This document shows, one piece after another, positions 25,168 through 38,372 of a DNA stretch of 64,000 nucleotides; the stretch's first letter is position 1; every line of letters begins with the position of its first letter. The translations under genes and the position numbers were made by a program. Under the pieces are notes generated by a model that worked only from the letters and a program-made list of their open reading frames with translations, searched no databases and had not been told where the DNA came from. Source of the stretch: Ulva prolifera (Eukaryota > Chlorophyta > Ulvophyceae > Ulvales > Ulvaceae); NCBI GenBank assembly GCA_023078555.1, contig JALAAN010000010.1, forward strand, positions 372,001-436,000, written 5' to 3'.

Positions 25168-27323
25168 ACATGCAGAAATCCCGCGCCTCACAAAAACATG
25201 TTCCCAACCTCACGTTAGGGGCTGAATCTTTGCACATGATGCTCTCTATGTCAAAGGAATGTGGTCTAGAAGTTTGGAGGCAATCAAGTGATAAGTCAGG
25301 GCTAGGGCTGCCATCAATGTTGAAATGGCAGCGTGCTCCCATGCCACTCATGCAGAAATCCCGCGCCTCACAAAAACATGTTCACAACATCACGTTAGGG
25401 GCTGAATCTTTGCACATGATGCTCTCTATGTCAAAGGAATGTGGTCTAGAAGTTTGGAGGCAATCAAGTGATAAGTCAGGGCTAGGGCTGCTATCAATGT
25501 TGAAATGGCAGCGTGCTCCCATGCCCCTCATGCAGAAATCTCGCCCTCACAAAAACAGGTTCCCAACCTCACGTTCGGGGCTGAATCTTTGCACATGATG
25601 CTCTCTATGTCAAAGGAATGTGGTGTAGAAGTTTGGAGGCAATCAAGTGATAAGTCAGGGCTAGGGCTGCTATCAATGATGAAATGGCAGCGCGCTCTCC
25701 CGCCACTCATGCAGAAATCCCGCGCCTCACAAAAACAGGTTCCCAACCTCACGTTAGGGGCTGAATCTTTGCACATGATGCTCTCTTTGTCAAAGGAATG
25801 TGGTCTAGAAATTTGGAGGCAATCAAGTGATAAGTCAGGGCTAGGGCTGCTATCAATGTTGAAATGGCAGCGTGCTCCCATGCCACTCATGCAAAAATCT
25901 CGCGCCTCACAAAAACATGTTCCCAACCTCATTTTTGAGGCTGAATCTTTGCACATGATGCTCTCTATGTCAAAGGAATGTGGTGTAGAAGTTTGGAGGC
26001 AATCAAGTGATAAGTCAGGGCTAGGGCTGCTATCAATGATGAAATGGCAGCGCGCTCTCCCGCCACTCATGCAGAAATCCCGCGCCTCACAAAAACAGGT
26101 TCCCAACCTCACGTTAGGGGCTGAATCTTTGCACATGATGCTCTCTTTGTCAAAGGAATGTGGTCTAGAAGTTTGGAGGCAATCAAGTGATAAGTCAGGG
26201 CTAGGGCTGCTATCAATGTTGAAATGGCAGCGTGCTCCCATGCCACTCATGCAAAAATCTCGCGCCTCACAAAAACATGTTCCCAACCTCATTTTTGAGG
26301 CTGAATCTTTGCACATGATGCTCTCTATGTCACAGGAATGTGGTCTAGAAGTTTGGAGGCAATCAAGTGACAAGTCAGGGCAAGGGCTGCTATCAATGTT
26401 GAAATGGCAGCGCGCTCTCCCGCCACACATGCAGAAATCCCGCGCCTCACAAAAACATGTTCCCAACCTCACGTTAGGGGCTGAATCTTTGCACATGATG
26501 CTCTCTATGTCAAAGGAATGTGGTCTAGAAGTTTGGAGGCAATCAAGTGATAAGTCAGGGCTAGGGCTGCCATCAATGTTGAAATGGCAGCGTGCTCCCA
26601 TGCCACTCATGCAGAAATCCCGCGCCTCACAAAAACATGTTCACAACATCACGTTAGGGGCTGAATCTTTGCACATGATGCTCTCTATGTCAAAGGAATG
26701 TGGTCTAGAAGTTTGGAGGCAATCAAGTGATAAGTCAGGGCTAGGGCTGCTATCAATGTTGAAATGGCAGCGTGCTCCCATGCCCCTCATGCAGAAATCT
26801 CGCCCTCACAAAAACAGGTTCCCAACCTCACGTTCGGGGCTGAATCTTTGCACATGATGCTCTCTATGTCAAAGGAATGTGGTGTAGAAGTTTGGAGGCA
26901 ATCAAGTGATAAGTCAGGGCTAGGGCTGCTATCAATGTTGAAATGGCAGCGTGCTCCCATGCCCCTCATGCAGAAATCCCGCGCCTCACAAAAACATGTT
27001 CCCAACCTCACGTTAGGGGCTGAATCTTTGCACATGATGCTCTCTATGTCAAAGGAATGTGGTGTAGAAGTTTGGAGGCCATCAAGTGACAAGTCAGGGC
27101 AAGGGCTGCTATCAATGTTGAAATGGCAGCGCGCTCTCCCGCCACTCATGCAGAAATCCCGCGCTTCACAAAAACAGGTTCCCAACCTCACGTTAGGGGC
27201 TGAATCTTTGCACATGATACTCTCTATGTCACAGGAATGTGGTCTAGAAGTTTGGAGGCAATCAAGTGATAAGTCAGGGCTAGGGCTGCTATCAATGTTG
27301 AAAAGTCAGCGCGCTCTCCCGCC
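23221..27323. repeat. 4.1-kb segment duplicated at 28,435-32,537
   Basis: Offset is 5,214 (29 monomers minus six bases). Frames at 23,526, 24,330, 24,597 and 25,505 recur identically at 28,740, 29,544, 29,811 and 30,719. The left edge is set by catgttcc at 23,220 against caggttcc at 28,434. The right edge is set by gcccctc at 27,324 against gccactc at 32,538. The segment overlaps the right part of the 5,754-offset duplication, so the duplications are nested. Confidence 0.88.
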
Positions 27324-28203
27324 CCTCATGCAGAAATCTCGCCCTCACAAAAACAGGTTCCCAACCTCACGTTAGGGGCTGAATCTTTGCACATGATGCT
27401 CTCTATGTCAAAGGAATGTGGTCTAGAAGTTTGGAGGCAATCAAGTGACAAGTCAGGGCAAGGGTTGCTATCAATGTTGAAATGGCAGCGCGCTCTCCCG
27501 CCCCTCATGCAGAAATCTCGCCCTCACAAAAACAGGTTCCCAACCTCACGTTCGGGGCTGAATCTTTGCACATGATGCTCTCTATGTCAAAGGAATGTGG
27601 TGTAGAAGTTTGGAGGCAATCAAGTGATAAGTCAGGGCTAGGGCTGCTATCAATGTTGAAATGGCAGCGTGCTCCCATGCCACTCATGCAAAAATCTCGC
27701 GCCTCACAAAAACATGTTCCCAACCTCATTTTTGAGGCTGAATCTTTGCACATGATGCTCTCTATGTCACAGGAATGTGGTCTAGAAGTTTGGAGGCAAT
27801 CAAGTGATAAGTCAGGGCAAGGGCTCCTATCAATGTTGAAATGGCAGCGCGCTCTCCCGCCACTCATGCAGAAATCTCGCCCTCACAAAAACAGGTTCCC
27901 AACCTCACGTTAAGGGCTGAATCTTTGCACATGATGCTATCTATGTATAATTAATGTGATGTGAGGGTTTGGAGGCAATCAAGTGATAACTCAGGGCTAG
28001 GGCTGCTATCAATGTTGAAATGGCAGCGTGCTCCCATGCCCCTCATGCAGAAATCCCGCGCCTCACAAAAACAGGTTCCCAACCTCACGTTAGGGGCTGA
28101 ATCTTTGCACATGATGCTCTCTATGTCAAAGGAATGTGGTGTAGAAGTTTGGAGGCCATCAAGTGACAAGTCAGGGCAAGGGCTGCTATCAATGTTGAAA
28201 TGG

Positions 28204-31200
28204 CAGCGCGCTCTCCCGCCACTCATGCAGAAATCCCGCGCTTCACAAAAACAGGTTCCCAACCTCACGTTAGGGGCTGAATCTTTGCACATGATACTCT
28301 CTATGTCACAGGAATGTGGTCTAGAAGTTTGGAGGCAATCAAGTGATAAGTCAGGGCTAGGGCTGCTATCAATGTTGAAAAGGCAGCGCGCTCTCCCGCC
28401 CCTCATGCAGAAATCCCGCGCCTCACAAAAACAGGTTCCCAACCTCACGTTAGGGGCTGAATCTTTGCACATGATGCTCTCTATGTCAAAGGAATGTGGT
28501 CTAGAAGTTTGGAGGCAATCAAGTGATAAGTCAGGGCTAGGGCTGCCATCAATGTTGAAATGGCAGCGTGCTCCCATGCCACTCATGCAGAAATCCCGCG
28601 CCTCACAAAAACATGTTCCCAACCTCACGTTAGGGGCTGAATCTTTGCACATGATGCTCTCTATGTCAAAGGAATGTGGTCTAGAAGTTTGGAGGCAATC
28701 AAGTGATAAGTCAGGGCTAGGGCTGCTATCAATGTTGAAATGGCAGCGTGCTCCCATGCCCCTCATGCAGAAATCTCGCCCTCACAAAAACAGGTTCCCA
28801 ACCTCACGTTCGGGGCTGAATCTTTGCACATGATGCTCTCTATGTCAAAGGAATGTGGTGTAGAAGTTTGGAGGCAATCAAGTGATAAGTCAGGGCTAGG
28901 GCTGCTATCAATGATGAAATGGCAGCGCGCTCTCCCGCCACTCATGCAGAAATCCCGCGCCTCACAAAAACAGGTTCCCAACCTCACGTTAGGGGCTGAA
29001 TCTTTGCACATGATGCTCTCTTTGTCAAAGGAATGTGGTCTAGAAATTTGGAGGCAATCAAGTGATAAGTCAGGGCTAGGGCTGCTATCAATGTTGAAAT
29101 GGCAGCGTGCTCCCATGCCACTCATGCAAAAATCTCGCGCCTCACAAAAACATGTTCCCAACCTCATTTTTGAGGCTGAATCTTTGCACATGATGCTCTC
29201 TATGTCAAAGGAATGTGGTGTAGAAGTTTGGAGGCAATCAAGTGATAAGTCAGGGCTAGGGCTGCTATCAATGATGAAATGGCAGCGCGCTCTCCCGCCA
29301 CTCATGCAGAAATCCCGCGCCTCACAAAAACAGGTTCCCAACCTCACGTTAGGGGCTGAATCTTTGCACATGATGCTCTCTTTGTCAAAGGAATGTGGTC
29401 TAGAAGTTTGGAGGCAATCAAGTGATAAGTCAGGGCTAGGGCTGCTATCAATGTTGAAATGGCAGCGTGCTCCCATGCCACTCATGCAGAAATCCCGCGC
29501 CTCACAAAAACAGGTTCCCAACCTCACGTAAGGGGCTGAATCTTTGCACATGATGCTCTCTTTGTCAAAGGAATGTGGTCTAGAAGTTTGGAGGCAATCA
29601 AGTGATAAGTCAGGGCTAGGGCTGCTATCAATGTTGAAATGGCAGCGTGCTCCCATGCCACTCATGCAAAAATCTCGCGCCTCACAAAAACATGTTCCCA
29701 ACCTCATTTTTGAGGCTGAATCTTTGCACATGATGCTATCTATGTCAAATTAATGTGATGTGAGGGTTTGGAGGCAATCAAGTGATAACTCAGGGCTAGG
29801 GCTGCTTTAAATGTTGAAATGGCAGCGTGCTCCCATGCCACTCATGCAGAAATCTCGCACCTCACAAAAACAGGTTCCCAACCTCACCTTAGGGGCTGAA
29901 TCTTTGCACATGATGCTCTCTATGTCAAAGGAATGTGGTGTAGAAGTTTGGAGGCAATCAAGTGATAAGTCAGGGCTAGGGCTGCTATCAATGATGAAAT
30001 GGCAGCGCGCCCTCCCGCCACTCATGCAGAAATCCCGCGCCTCACAAAAACAGGTTCCCAACCTCACGTTAGGGGCTGAATCTTTGCACATGATGCTCTC
30101 TTTGTCAAAGGAATGTGGTCTAGAAATTTGGAGGCAATCAAGTGATAAGTCAGGGCTAGGGCTGCTATCAATGTTGAAATGGCAGCGTGCTCCCATGCCA
30201 CTCATGCAAAAATCTCGCGCCTCACAAAAACATGTTCCCAACCTCATTTTTGAGGCTGAATCTTTGCACATGATGCTCTCTATGTCACAGGAATGTGGTC
30301 TAGAAGTTTGGAGGCAATCAAGTGACAAGTCAGGGCAAGGGCTGCTATCAATGTTGAAATGGCAGCGCGCTCTCCCGCCACACATGCAGAAATCCCGCGC
30401 CTCACAAAAACATGTTCCCAACCTCACGTTAGGGGCTGAATCTTTGCACATGATGCTCTCTATGTCAAAGGAATGTGGTCTAGAAGTTTGGAGGCAATCA
30501 AGTGATAAGTCAGGGCTAGGGCTGCCATCAATGTTGAAATGGCAGCGTGCTCCCATGCCACTCATGCAGAAATCCCGCGCCTCACAAAAACATGTTCACA
30601 ACATCACGTTAGGGGCTGAATCTTTGCACATGATGCTCTCTATGTCAAAGGAATGTGGTCTAGAAGTTTGGAGGCAATCAAGTGATAAGTCAGGGCTAGG
30701 GCTGCTATCAATGTTGAAATGGCAGCGTGCTCCCATGCCCCTCATGCAGAAATCTCGCCCTCACAAAAACAGGTTCCCAACCTCACGTTCGGGGCTGAAT
30801 CTTTGCACATGATGCTCTCTATGTCAAAGGAATGTGGTGTAGAAGTTTGGAGGCAATCAAGTGATAAGTCAGGGCTAGGGCTGCTATCAATGATGAAATG
30901 GCAGCGCGCTCTCCCGCCACTCATGCAGAAATCCCGCGCCTCACAAAAACAGGTTCCCAACCTCACGTTAGGGGCTGAATCTTTGCACATGATGCTCTCT
31001 TTGTCAAAGGAATGTGGTCTAGAAATTTGGAGGCAATCAAGTGATAAGTCAGGGCTAGGGCTGCTATCAATGTTGAAATGGCAGCGTGCTCCCATGCCAC
31101 TCATGCAAAAATCTCGCGCCTCACAAAAACATGTTCCCAACCTCATTTTTGAGGCTGAATCTTTGCACATGATGCTCTCTATGTCAAAGGAATGTGGTGT

Positions 31201-32520
31201 AGAAGTTTGGAGGCAATCAAGTGATAAGTCAGGGCTAGGGCTGCTATCAATGATGAAATGGCAGCGCGCTCTCCCGCCACTCATGCAGAAATCCCGCGCC
31301 TCACAAAAACAGGTTCCCAACCTCACGTTAGGGGCTGAATCTTTGCACATGATGCTCTCTTTGTCAAAGGAATGTGGTCTAGAAGTTTGGAGGCAATCAA
31401 GTGATAAGTCAGGGCTAGGGCTGCTATCAATGTTGAAATGGCAGCGTGCTCCCATGCCACTCATGCAAAAATCTCGCGCCTCACAAAAACATGTTCCCAA
31501 CCTCATTTTTGAGGCTGAATCTTTGCACATGATGCTCTCTATGTCACAGGAATGTGGTCTAGAAGTTTGGAGGCAATCAAGTGACAAGTCAGGGCAAGGG
31601 CTGCTATCAATGTTGAAATGGCAGCGCGCTCTCCCGCCACACATGCAGAAATCCCGCGCCTCACAAAAACATGTTCCCAACCTCACGTTAGGGGCTGAAT
31701 CTTTGCACATGATGCTCTCTATGTCAAAGGAATGTGGTCTAGAAGTTTGGAGGCAATCAAGTGATAAGTCAGGGCTAGGGCTGCCATCAATGTTGAAATG
31801 GCAGCGTGCTCCCATGCCACTCATGCAGAAATCCCGCGCCTCACAAAAACATGTTCACAACATCACGTTAGGGGCTGAATCTTTGCACATGATGCTCTCT
31901 ATGTCAAAGGAATGTGGTCTAGAAGTTTGGAGGCAATCAAGTGATAAGTCAGGGCTAGGGCTGCTATCAATGTTGAAATGGCAGCGTGCTCCCATGCCCC
32001 TCATGCAGAAATCTCGCCCTCACAAAAACAGGTTCCCAACCTCACGTTCGGGGCTGAATCTTTGCACATGATGCTCTCTATGTCAAAGGAATGTGGTGTA
32101 GAAGTTTGGAGGCAATCAAGTGATAAGTCAGGGCTAGGGCTGCTATCAATGTTGAAATGGCAGCGTGCTCCCATGCCCCTCATGCAGAAATCCCGCGCCT
32201 CACAAAAACATGTTCCCAACCTCACGTTAGGGGCTGAATCTTTGCACATGATGCTCTCTATGTCAAAGGAATGTGGTGTAGAAGTTTGGAGGCCATCAAG
32301 TGACAAGTCAGGGCAAGGGCTGCTATCAATGTTGAAATGGCAGCGCGCTCTCCCGCCACTCATGCAGAAATCCCGCGCTTCACAAAAACAGGTTCCCAAC
32401 CTCACGTTAGGGGCTGAATCTTTGCACATGATACTCTCTATGTCACAGGAATGTGGTCTAGAAGTTTGGAGGCAATCAAGTGATAAGTCAGGGCTAGGGC
32501 TGCTATCAATGTTGAAAAGT
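28204..32520. repeat. 24-monomer higher-order unit, copy A (4,317 bp)
   Basis: This is the first half of a clean tandem duplication. Identity at an offset of 4,317 starts at 28,204/32,521 and ends at 32,530/36,847. The overlap of the two edges is the ten bases cagcgcgctc. Frames at 28,740, 29,544, 29,811 and 30,719 recur at 33,057, 33,861, 34,128 and 35,036 with the same translation. The length is 24 monomers minus three bases. Confidence 0.92.
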
Positions 32521-35500
32521 CAGCGCGCTCTCCCGCCACTCATGCAGAAATCCCGCGCTTCACAAAAACAGGTTCCCAACCTCACGTTAGGGGCTGAATC
32601 TTTGCACATGATACTCTCTATGTCACAGGAATGTGGTCTAGAAGTTTGGAGGCAATCAAGTGATAAGTCAGGGCTAGGGCTGCTATCAATGTTGAAAAGG
32701 CAGCGCGCTCTCCCGCCCCTCATGCAGAAATCCCGCGCCTCACAAAAACAGGTTCCCAACCTCACGTTAGGGGCTGAATCTTTGCACATGATGCTCTCTA
32801 TGTCAAAGGAATGTGGTCTAGAAGTTTGGAGGCAATCAAGTGATAAGTCAGGGCTAGGGCTGCCATCAATGTTGAAATGGCAGCGTGCTCCCATGCCACT
32901 CATGCAGAAATCCCGCGCCTCACAAAAACATGTTCCCAACCTCACGTTAGGGGCTGAATCTTTGCACATGATGCTCTCTATGTCAAAGGAATGTGGTCTA
33001 GAAGTTTGGAGGCAATCAAGTGATAAGTCAGGGCTAGGGCTGCTATCAATGTTGAAATGGCAGCGTGCTCCCATGCCCCTCATGCAGAAATCTCGCCCTC
33101 ACAAAAACAGGTTCCCAACCTCACGTTCGGGGCTGAATCTTTGCACATGATGCTCTCTATGTCAAAGGAATGTGGTGTAGAAGTTTGGAGGCAATCAAGT
33201 GATAAGTCAGGGCTAGGGCTGCTATCAATGATGAAATGGCAGCGCGCTCTCCCGCCACTCATGCAGAAATCCCGCGCCTCACAAAAACAGGTTCCCAACC
33301 TCACGTTAGGGGCTGAATCTTTGCACATGATGCTCTCTTTGTCAAAGGAATGTGGTCTAGAAATTTGGAGGCAATCAAGTGATAAGTCAGGGCTAGGGCT
33401 GCTATCAATGTTGAAATGGCAGCGTGCTCCCATGCCACTCATGCAAAAATCTCGCGCCTCACAAAAACATGTTCCCAACCTCATTTTTGAGGCTGAATCT
33501 TTGCACATGATGCTCTCTATGTCAAAGGAATGTGGTGTAGAAGTTTGGAGGCAATCAAGTGATAAGTCAGGGCTAGGGCTGCTATCAATGATGAAATGGC
33601 AGCGCGCTCTCCCGCCACTCATGCAGAAATCCCGCGCCTCACAAAAACAGGTTCCCAACCTCACGTTAGGGGCTGAATCTTTGCACATGATGCTCTCTTT
33701 GTCAAAGGAATGTGGTCTAGAAGTTTGGAGGCAATCAAGTGATAAGTCAGGGCTAGGGCTGCTATCAATGTTGAAATGGCAGCGTGCTCCCATGCCACTC
33801 ATGCAGAAATCCCGCGCCTCACAAAAACAGGTTCCCAACCTCACGTAAGGGGCTGAATCTTTGCACATGATGCTCTCTTTGTCAAAGGAATGTGGTCTAG
33901 AAGTTTGGAGGCAATCAAGTGATAAGTCAGGGCTAGGGCTGCTATCAATGTTGAAATGGCAGCGTGCTCCCATGCCACTCATGCAAAAATCTCGCGCCTC
34001 ACAAAAACATGTTCCCAACCTCATTTTTGAGGCTGAATCTTTGCACATGATGCTATCTATGTCAAATTAATGTGATGTGAGGGTTTGGAGGCAATCAAGT
34101 GATAACTCAGGGCTAGGGCTGCTTTAAATGTTGAAATGGCAGCGTGCTCCCATGCCACTCATGCAGAAATCTCGCACCTCACAAAAACAGGTTCCCAACC
34201 TCACCTTAGGGGCTGAATCTTTGCACATGATGCTCTCTATGTCAAAGGAATGTGGTGTAGAAGTTTGGAGGCAATCAAGTGATAAGTCAGGGCTAGGGCT
34301 GCTATCAATGATGAAATGGCAGCGCGCCCTCCCGCCACTCATGCAGAAATCCCGCGCCTCACAAAAACAGGTTCCCAACCTCACGTTAGGGGCTGAATCT
34401 TTGCACATGATGCTCTCTTTGTCAAAGGAATGTGGTCTAGAAATTTGGAGGCAATCAAGTGATAAGTCAGGGCTAGGGCTGCTATCAATGTTGAAATGGC
34501 AGCGTGCTCCCATGCCACTCATGCAAAAATCTCGCGCCTCACAAAAACATGTTCCCAACCTCATTTTTGAGGCTGAATCTTTGCACATGATGCTCTCTAT
34601 GTCACAGGAATGTGGTCTAGAAGTTTGGAGGCAATCAAGTGACAAGTCAGGGCAAGGGCTGCTATCAATGTTGAAATGGCAGCGCGCTCTCCCGCCACAC
34701 ATGCAGAAATCCCGCGCCTCACAAAAACATGTTCCCAACCTCACGTTAGGGGCTGAATCTTTGCACATGATGCTCTCTATGTCAAAGGAATGTGGTCTAG
34801 AAGTTTGGAGGCAATCAAGTGATAAGTCAGGGCTAGGGCTGCCATCAATGTTGAAATGGCAGCGTGCTCCCATGCCACTCATGCAGAAATCCCGCGCCTC
34901 ACAAAAACATGTTCACAACATCACGTTAGGGGCTGAATCTTTGCACATGATGCTCTCTATGTCAAAGGAATGTGGTCTAGAAGTTTGGAGGCAATCAAGT
35001 GATAAGTCAGGGCTAGGGCTGCTATCAATGTTGAAATGGCAGCGTGCTCCCATGCCCCTCATGCAGAAATCTCGCCCTCACAAAAACAGGTTCCCAACCT
35101 CACGTTCGGGGCTGAATCTTTGCACATGATGCTCTCTATGTCAAAGGAATGTGGTGTAGAAGTTTGGAGGCAATCAAGTGATAAGTCAGGGCTAGGGCTG
35201 CTATCAATGATGAAATGGCAGCGCGCTCTCCCGCCACTCATGCAGAAATCCCGCGCCTCACAAAAACAGGTTCCCAACCTCACGTTAGGGGCTGAATCTT
35301 TGCACATGATGCTCTCTTTGTCAAAGGAATGTGGTCTAGAAATTTGGAGGCAATCAAGTGATAAGTCAGGGCTAGGGCTGCTATCAATGTTGAAATGGCA
35401 GCGTGCTCCCATGCCACTCATGCAAAAATCTCGCGCCTCACAAAAACATGTTCCCAACCTCATTTTTGAGGCTGAATCTTTGCACATGATGCTCTCTATG

Positions 35501-36837
35501 TCAAAGGAATGTGGTGTAGAAGTTTGGAGGCAATCAAGTGATAAGTCAGGGCTAGGGCTGCTATCAATGATGAAATGGCAGCGCGCTCTCCCGCCACTCA
35601 TGCAGAAATCCCGCGCCTCACAAAAACAGGTTCCCAACCTCACGTTAGGGGCTGAATCTTTGCACATGATGCTCTCTTTGTCAAAGGAATGTGGTCTAGA
35701 AGTTTGGAGGCAATCAAGTGATAAGTCAGGGCTAGGGCTGCTATCAATGTTGAAATGGCAGCGTGCTCCCATGCCACTCATGCAAAAATCTCGCGCCTCA
35801 CAAAAACATGTTCCCAACCTCATTTTTGAGGCTGAATCTTTGCACATGATGCTCTCTATGTCACAGGAATGTGGTCTAGAAGTTTGGAGGCAATCAAGTG
35901 ACAAGTCAGGGCAAGGGCTGCTATCAATGTTGAAATGGCAGCGCGCTCTCCCGCCACACATGCAGAAATCCCGCGCCTCACAAAAACATGTTCCCAACCT
36001 CACGTTAGGGGCTGAATCTTTGCACATGATGCTCTCTATGTCAAAGGAATGTGGTCTAGAAGTTTGGAGGCAATCAAGTGATAAGTCAGGGCTAGGGCTG
36101 CCATCAATGTTGAAATGGCAGCGTGCTCCCATGCCACTCATGCAGAAATCCCGCGCCTCACAAAAACATGTTCACAACATCACGTTAGGGGCTGAATCTT
36201 TGCACATGATGCTCTCTATGTCAAAGGAATGTGGTCTAGAAGTTTGGAGGCAATCAAGTGATAAGTCAGGGCTAGGGCTGCTATCAATGTTGAAATGGCA
36301 GCGTGCTCCCATGCCCCTCATGCAGAAATCTCGCCCTCACAAAAACAGGTTCCCAACCTCACGTTCGGGGCTGAATCTTTGCACATGATGCTCTCTATGT
36401 CAAAGGAATGTGGTGTAGAAGTTTGGAGGCAATCAAGTGATAAGTCAGGGCTAGGGCTGCTATCAATGTTGAAATGGCAGCGTGCTCCCATGCCCCTCAT
36501 GCAGAAATCCCGCGCCTCACAAAAACATGTTCCCAACCTCACGTTAGGGGCTGAATCTTTGCACATGATGCTCTCTATGTCAAAGGAATGTGGTGTAGAA
36601 GTTTGGAGGCCATCAAGTGACAAGTCAGGGCAAGGGCTGCTATCAATGTTGAAATGGCAGCGCGCTCTCCCGCCACTCATGCAGAAATCCCGCGCTTCAC
36701 AAAAACAGGTTCCCAACCTCACGTTAGGGGCTGAATCTTTGCACATGATACTCTCTATGTCACAGGAATGTGGTCTAGAAGTTTGGAGGCAATCAAGTGA
36801 TAAGTCAGGGCTAGGGCTGCTATCAATGTTGAAAAGT
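32521..36837. repeat. 24-monomer higher-order unit, copy B (4,317 bp)
   Basis: This is the second half of the tandem pair. It joins copy A at cagcgcgctc, just after gttgaaaagt (32,511-32,520), where the ancestral copy has gttgaaatgg. The 450-codon frame at 35,036-36,388 equals those at 25,505 and 30,719, so the same stretch is present three times. Confidence 0.92.
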
Positions 36838-36843
36838 CAGCGC
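36125..36843. repeat. 4-monomer tandem duplication, copy A (719 bp)
   Basis: This matches 36,844-37,562 at an offset of 719. Identity begins after 36,124 (t) against 36,843 (c) and continues to 36,847/37,566. Frames at 36,295 and 37,014 begin identically, and the antisense frame of 142 codons is the same in both. It sits directly at the right end of the 24-monomer duplication, so two exchanges occurred close together. Confidence 0.88.
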
Positions 36844-37562
36844 GCTCCCATGCCACTCATGCAGAAATCCCGCGCCTCACAAAAACATGTTCACAACATC
36901 ACGTTAGGGGCTGAATCTTTGCACATGATGCTCTCTATGTCAAAGGAATGTGGTCTAGAAGTTTGGAGGCAATCAAGTGATAAGTCAGGGCTAGGGCTGC
37001 TATCAATGTTGAAATGGCAGCGTGCTCCCATGCCCCTCATGCAGAAATCTCGCCCTCACAAAAACAGGTTCCCAACCTCACGTTCGGGGCTGAATCTTTG
37101 CACATGATGCTCTCTATGTCAAAGGAATGTGGTGTAGAAGTTTGGAGGCAATCAAGTGATAAGTCAGGGCTAGGGCTGCTATCAATGTTGAAATGGCAGC
37201 GTGCTCCCATGCCCCTCATGCAGAAATCCCGCGCCTCACAAAAACATGTTCCCAACCTCACGTTAGGGGCTGAATCTTTGCACATGATGCTCTCTATGTC
37301 AAAGGAATGTGGTGTAGAAGTTTGGAGGCCATCAAGTGACAAGTCAGGGCAAGGGCTGCTATCAATGTTGAAATGGCAGCGCGCTCTCCCGCCACTCATG
37401 CAGAAATCCCGCGCTTCACAAAAACAGGTTCCCAACCTCACGTTAGGGGCTGAATCTTTGCACATGATACTCTCTATGTCACAGGAATGTGGTCTAGAAG
37501 TTTGGAGGCAATCAAGTGATAAGTCAGGGCTAGGGCTGCTATCAATGTTGAAAAGTCAGCGC
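36844..37562. repeat. 4-monomer tandem duplication, copy B (719 bp)
   Basis: This is the partner of 36,125-36,843. The junction monomer combines gttgaaaagtcagcgcgct with ccatgccactc, a combination not seen elsewhere in the neighbourhood. That is the expected mark of the crossover. Confidence 0.87.
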
Positions 37563-38372
37563 GCTCTCCCGCCCCTCATGCAGAAATCCCGCGCCTCACA
37601 AAAACAGGTTCCCAACCTCACGTTAGGGGCTGAATCTTTGCACATGATACTCTCTATGTCACAGGAATGTGGTCTAGAAGTTTGGAGGCAATCAAGTGAT
37701 AAGTCAGGGCAAGGGCTCCTATCAATGTTGAAATGGCAGCGCGCTCTCCCGCCACTCATGCAGAAATCTCGCCCTCACAAAAACAGGTTCCCAACCTCAC
37801 GTTAGGGGCTGAATCTTTGCACATGATGCTCTCTATGTCAAAGGAATGTGGTCTAGAAGTTTGGAGGCAATCAAGTGACAAGTCAGGGCAAGGGTTGCTA
37901 TCAATGTTGAAATGGCAGCGCGCTCTCCCGCCCCTCATGCAGAAATCTCGCCCTCACAAAAACAGGTTCCCAACCTCACGTTCGGGGCTGAATCTTTGCA
38001 CATGATGCTCTCTATGTCAAAGGAATGTGGTGTAGAAGTTTGGAGGCAATCAAGTGATAAGTCAGGGCTAGGGCTGCTATCAATGTTGAAATGGCAGCGT
38101 GCTCCCATGCCACTCATGCAAAAATCTCGCGCCTCACAAAAACATGTTCCCAACCTCATTTTGAGGCTGAATCTTTGCACATGATGCTCTCTATGTCACA
38201 GGAATGTGGTCTAGAAGTTTGGAGGCAATCAAGTGATAAGTCAGGGCAAGGGCTCCTATCAATGTTGAAATGGCAGCGCGCTCTCCCGCCACTCATGCAG
38301 AAATCTCGCCCTCACAAAAACAGGTTCCCAACCTCACGTTAAGGGCTGAATCTTTGCACATGATGCTATCTA

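Noticed and set aside
25505-26857. Longest open frame (450 codons) as a real repeat-protein gene, with sister frames at 30,719 and 35,036
   Set aside because: It is only the satellite read through 180-bp monomers. It starts and stops at 179-bp monomers, equally long frames lie on the other strand, differences are mostly replacement changes, and there is no promoter, intron or flanking unique sequence.
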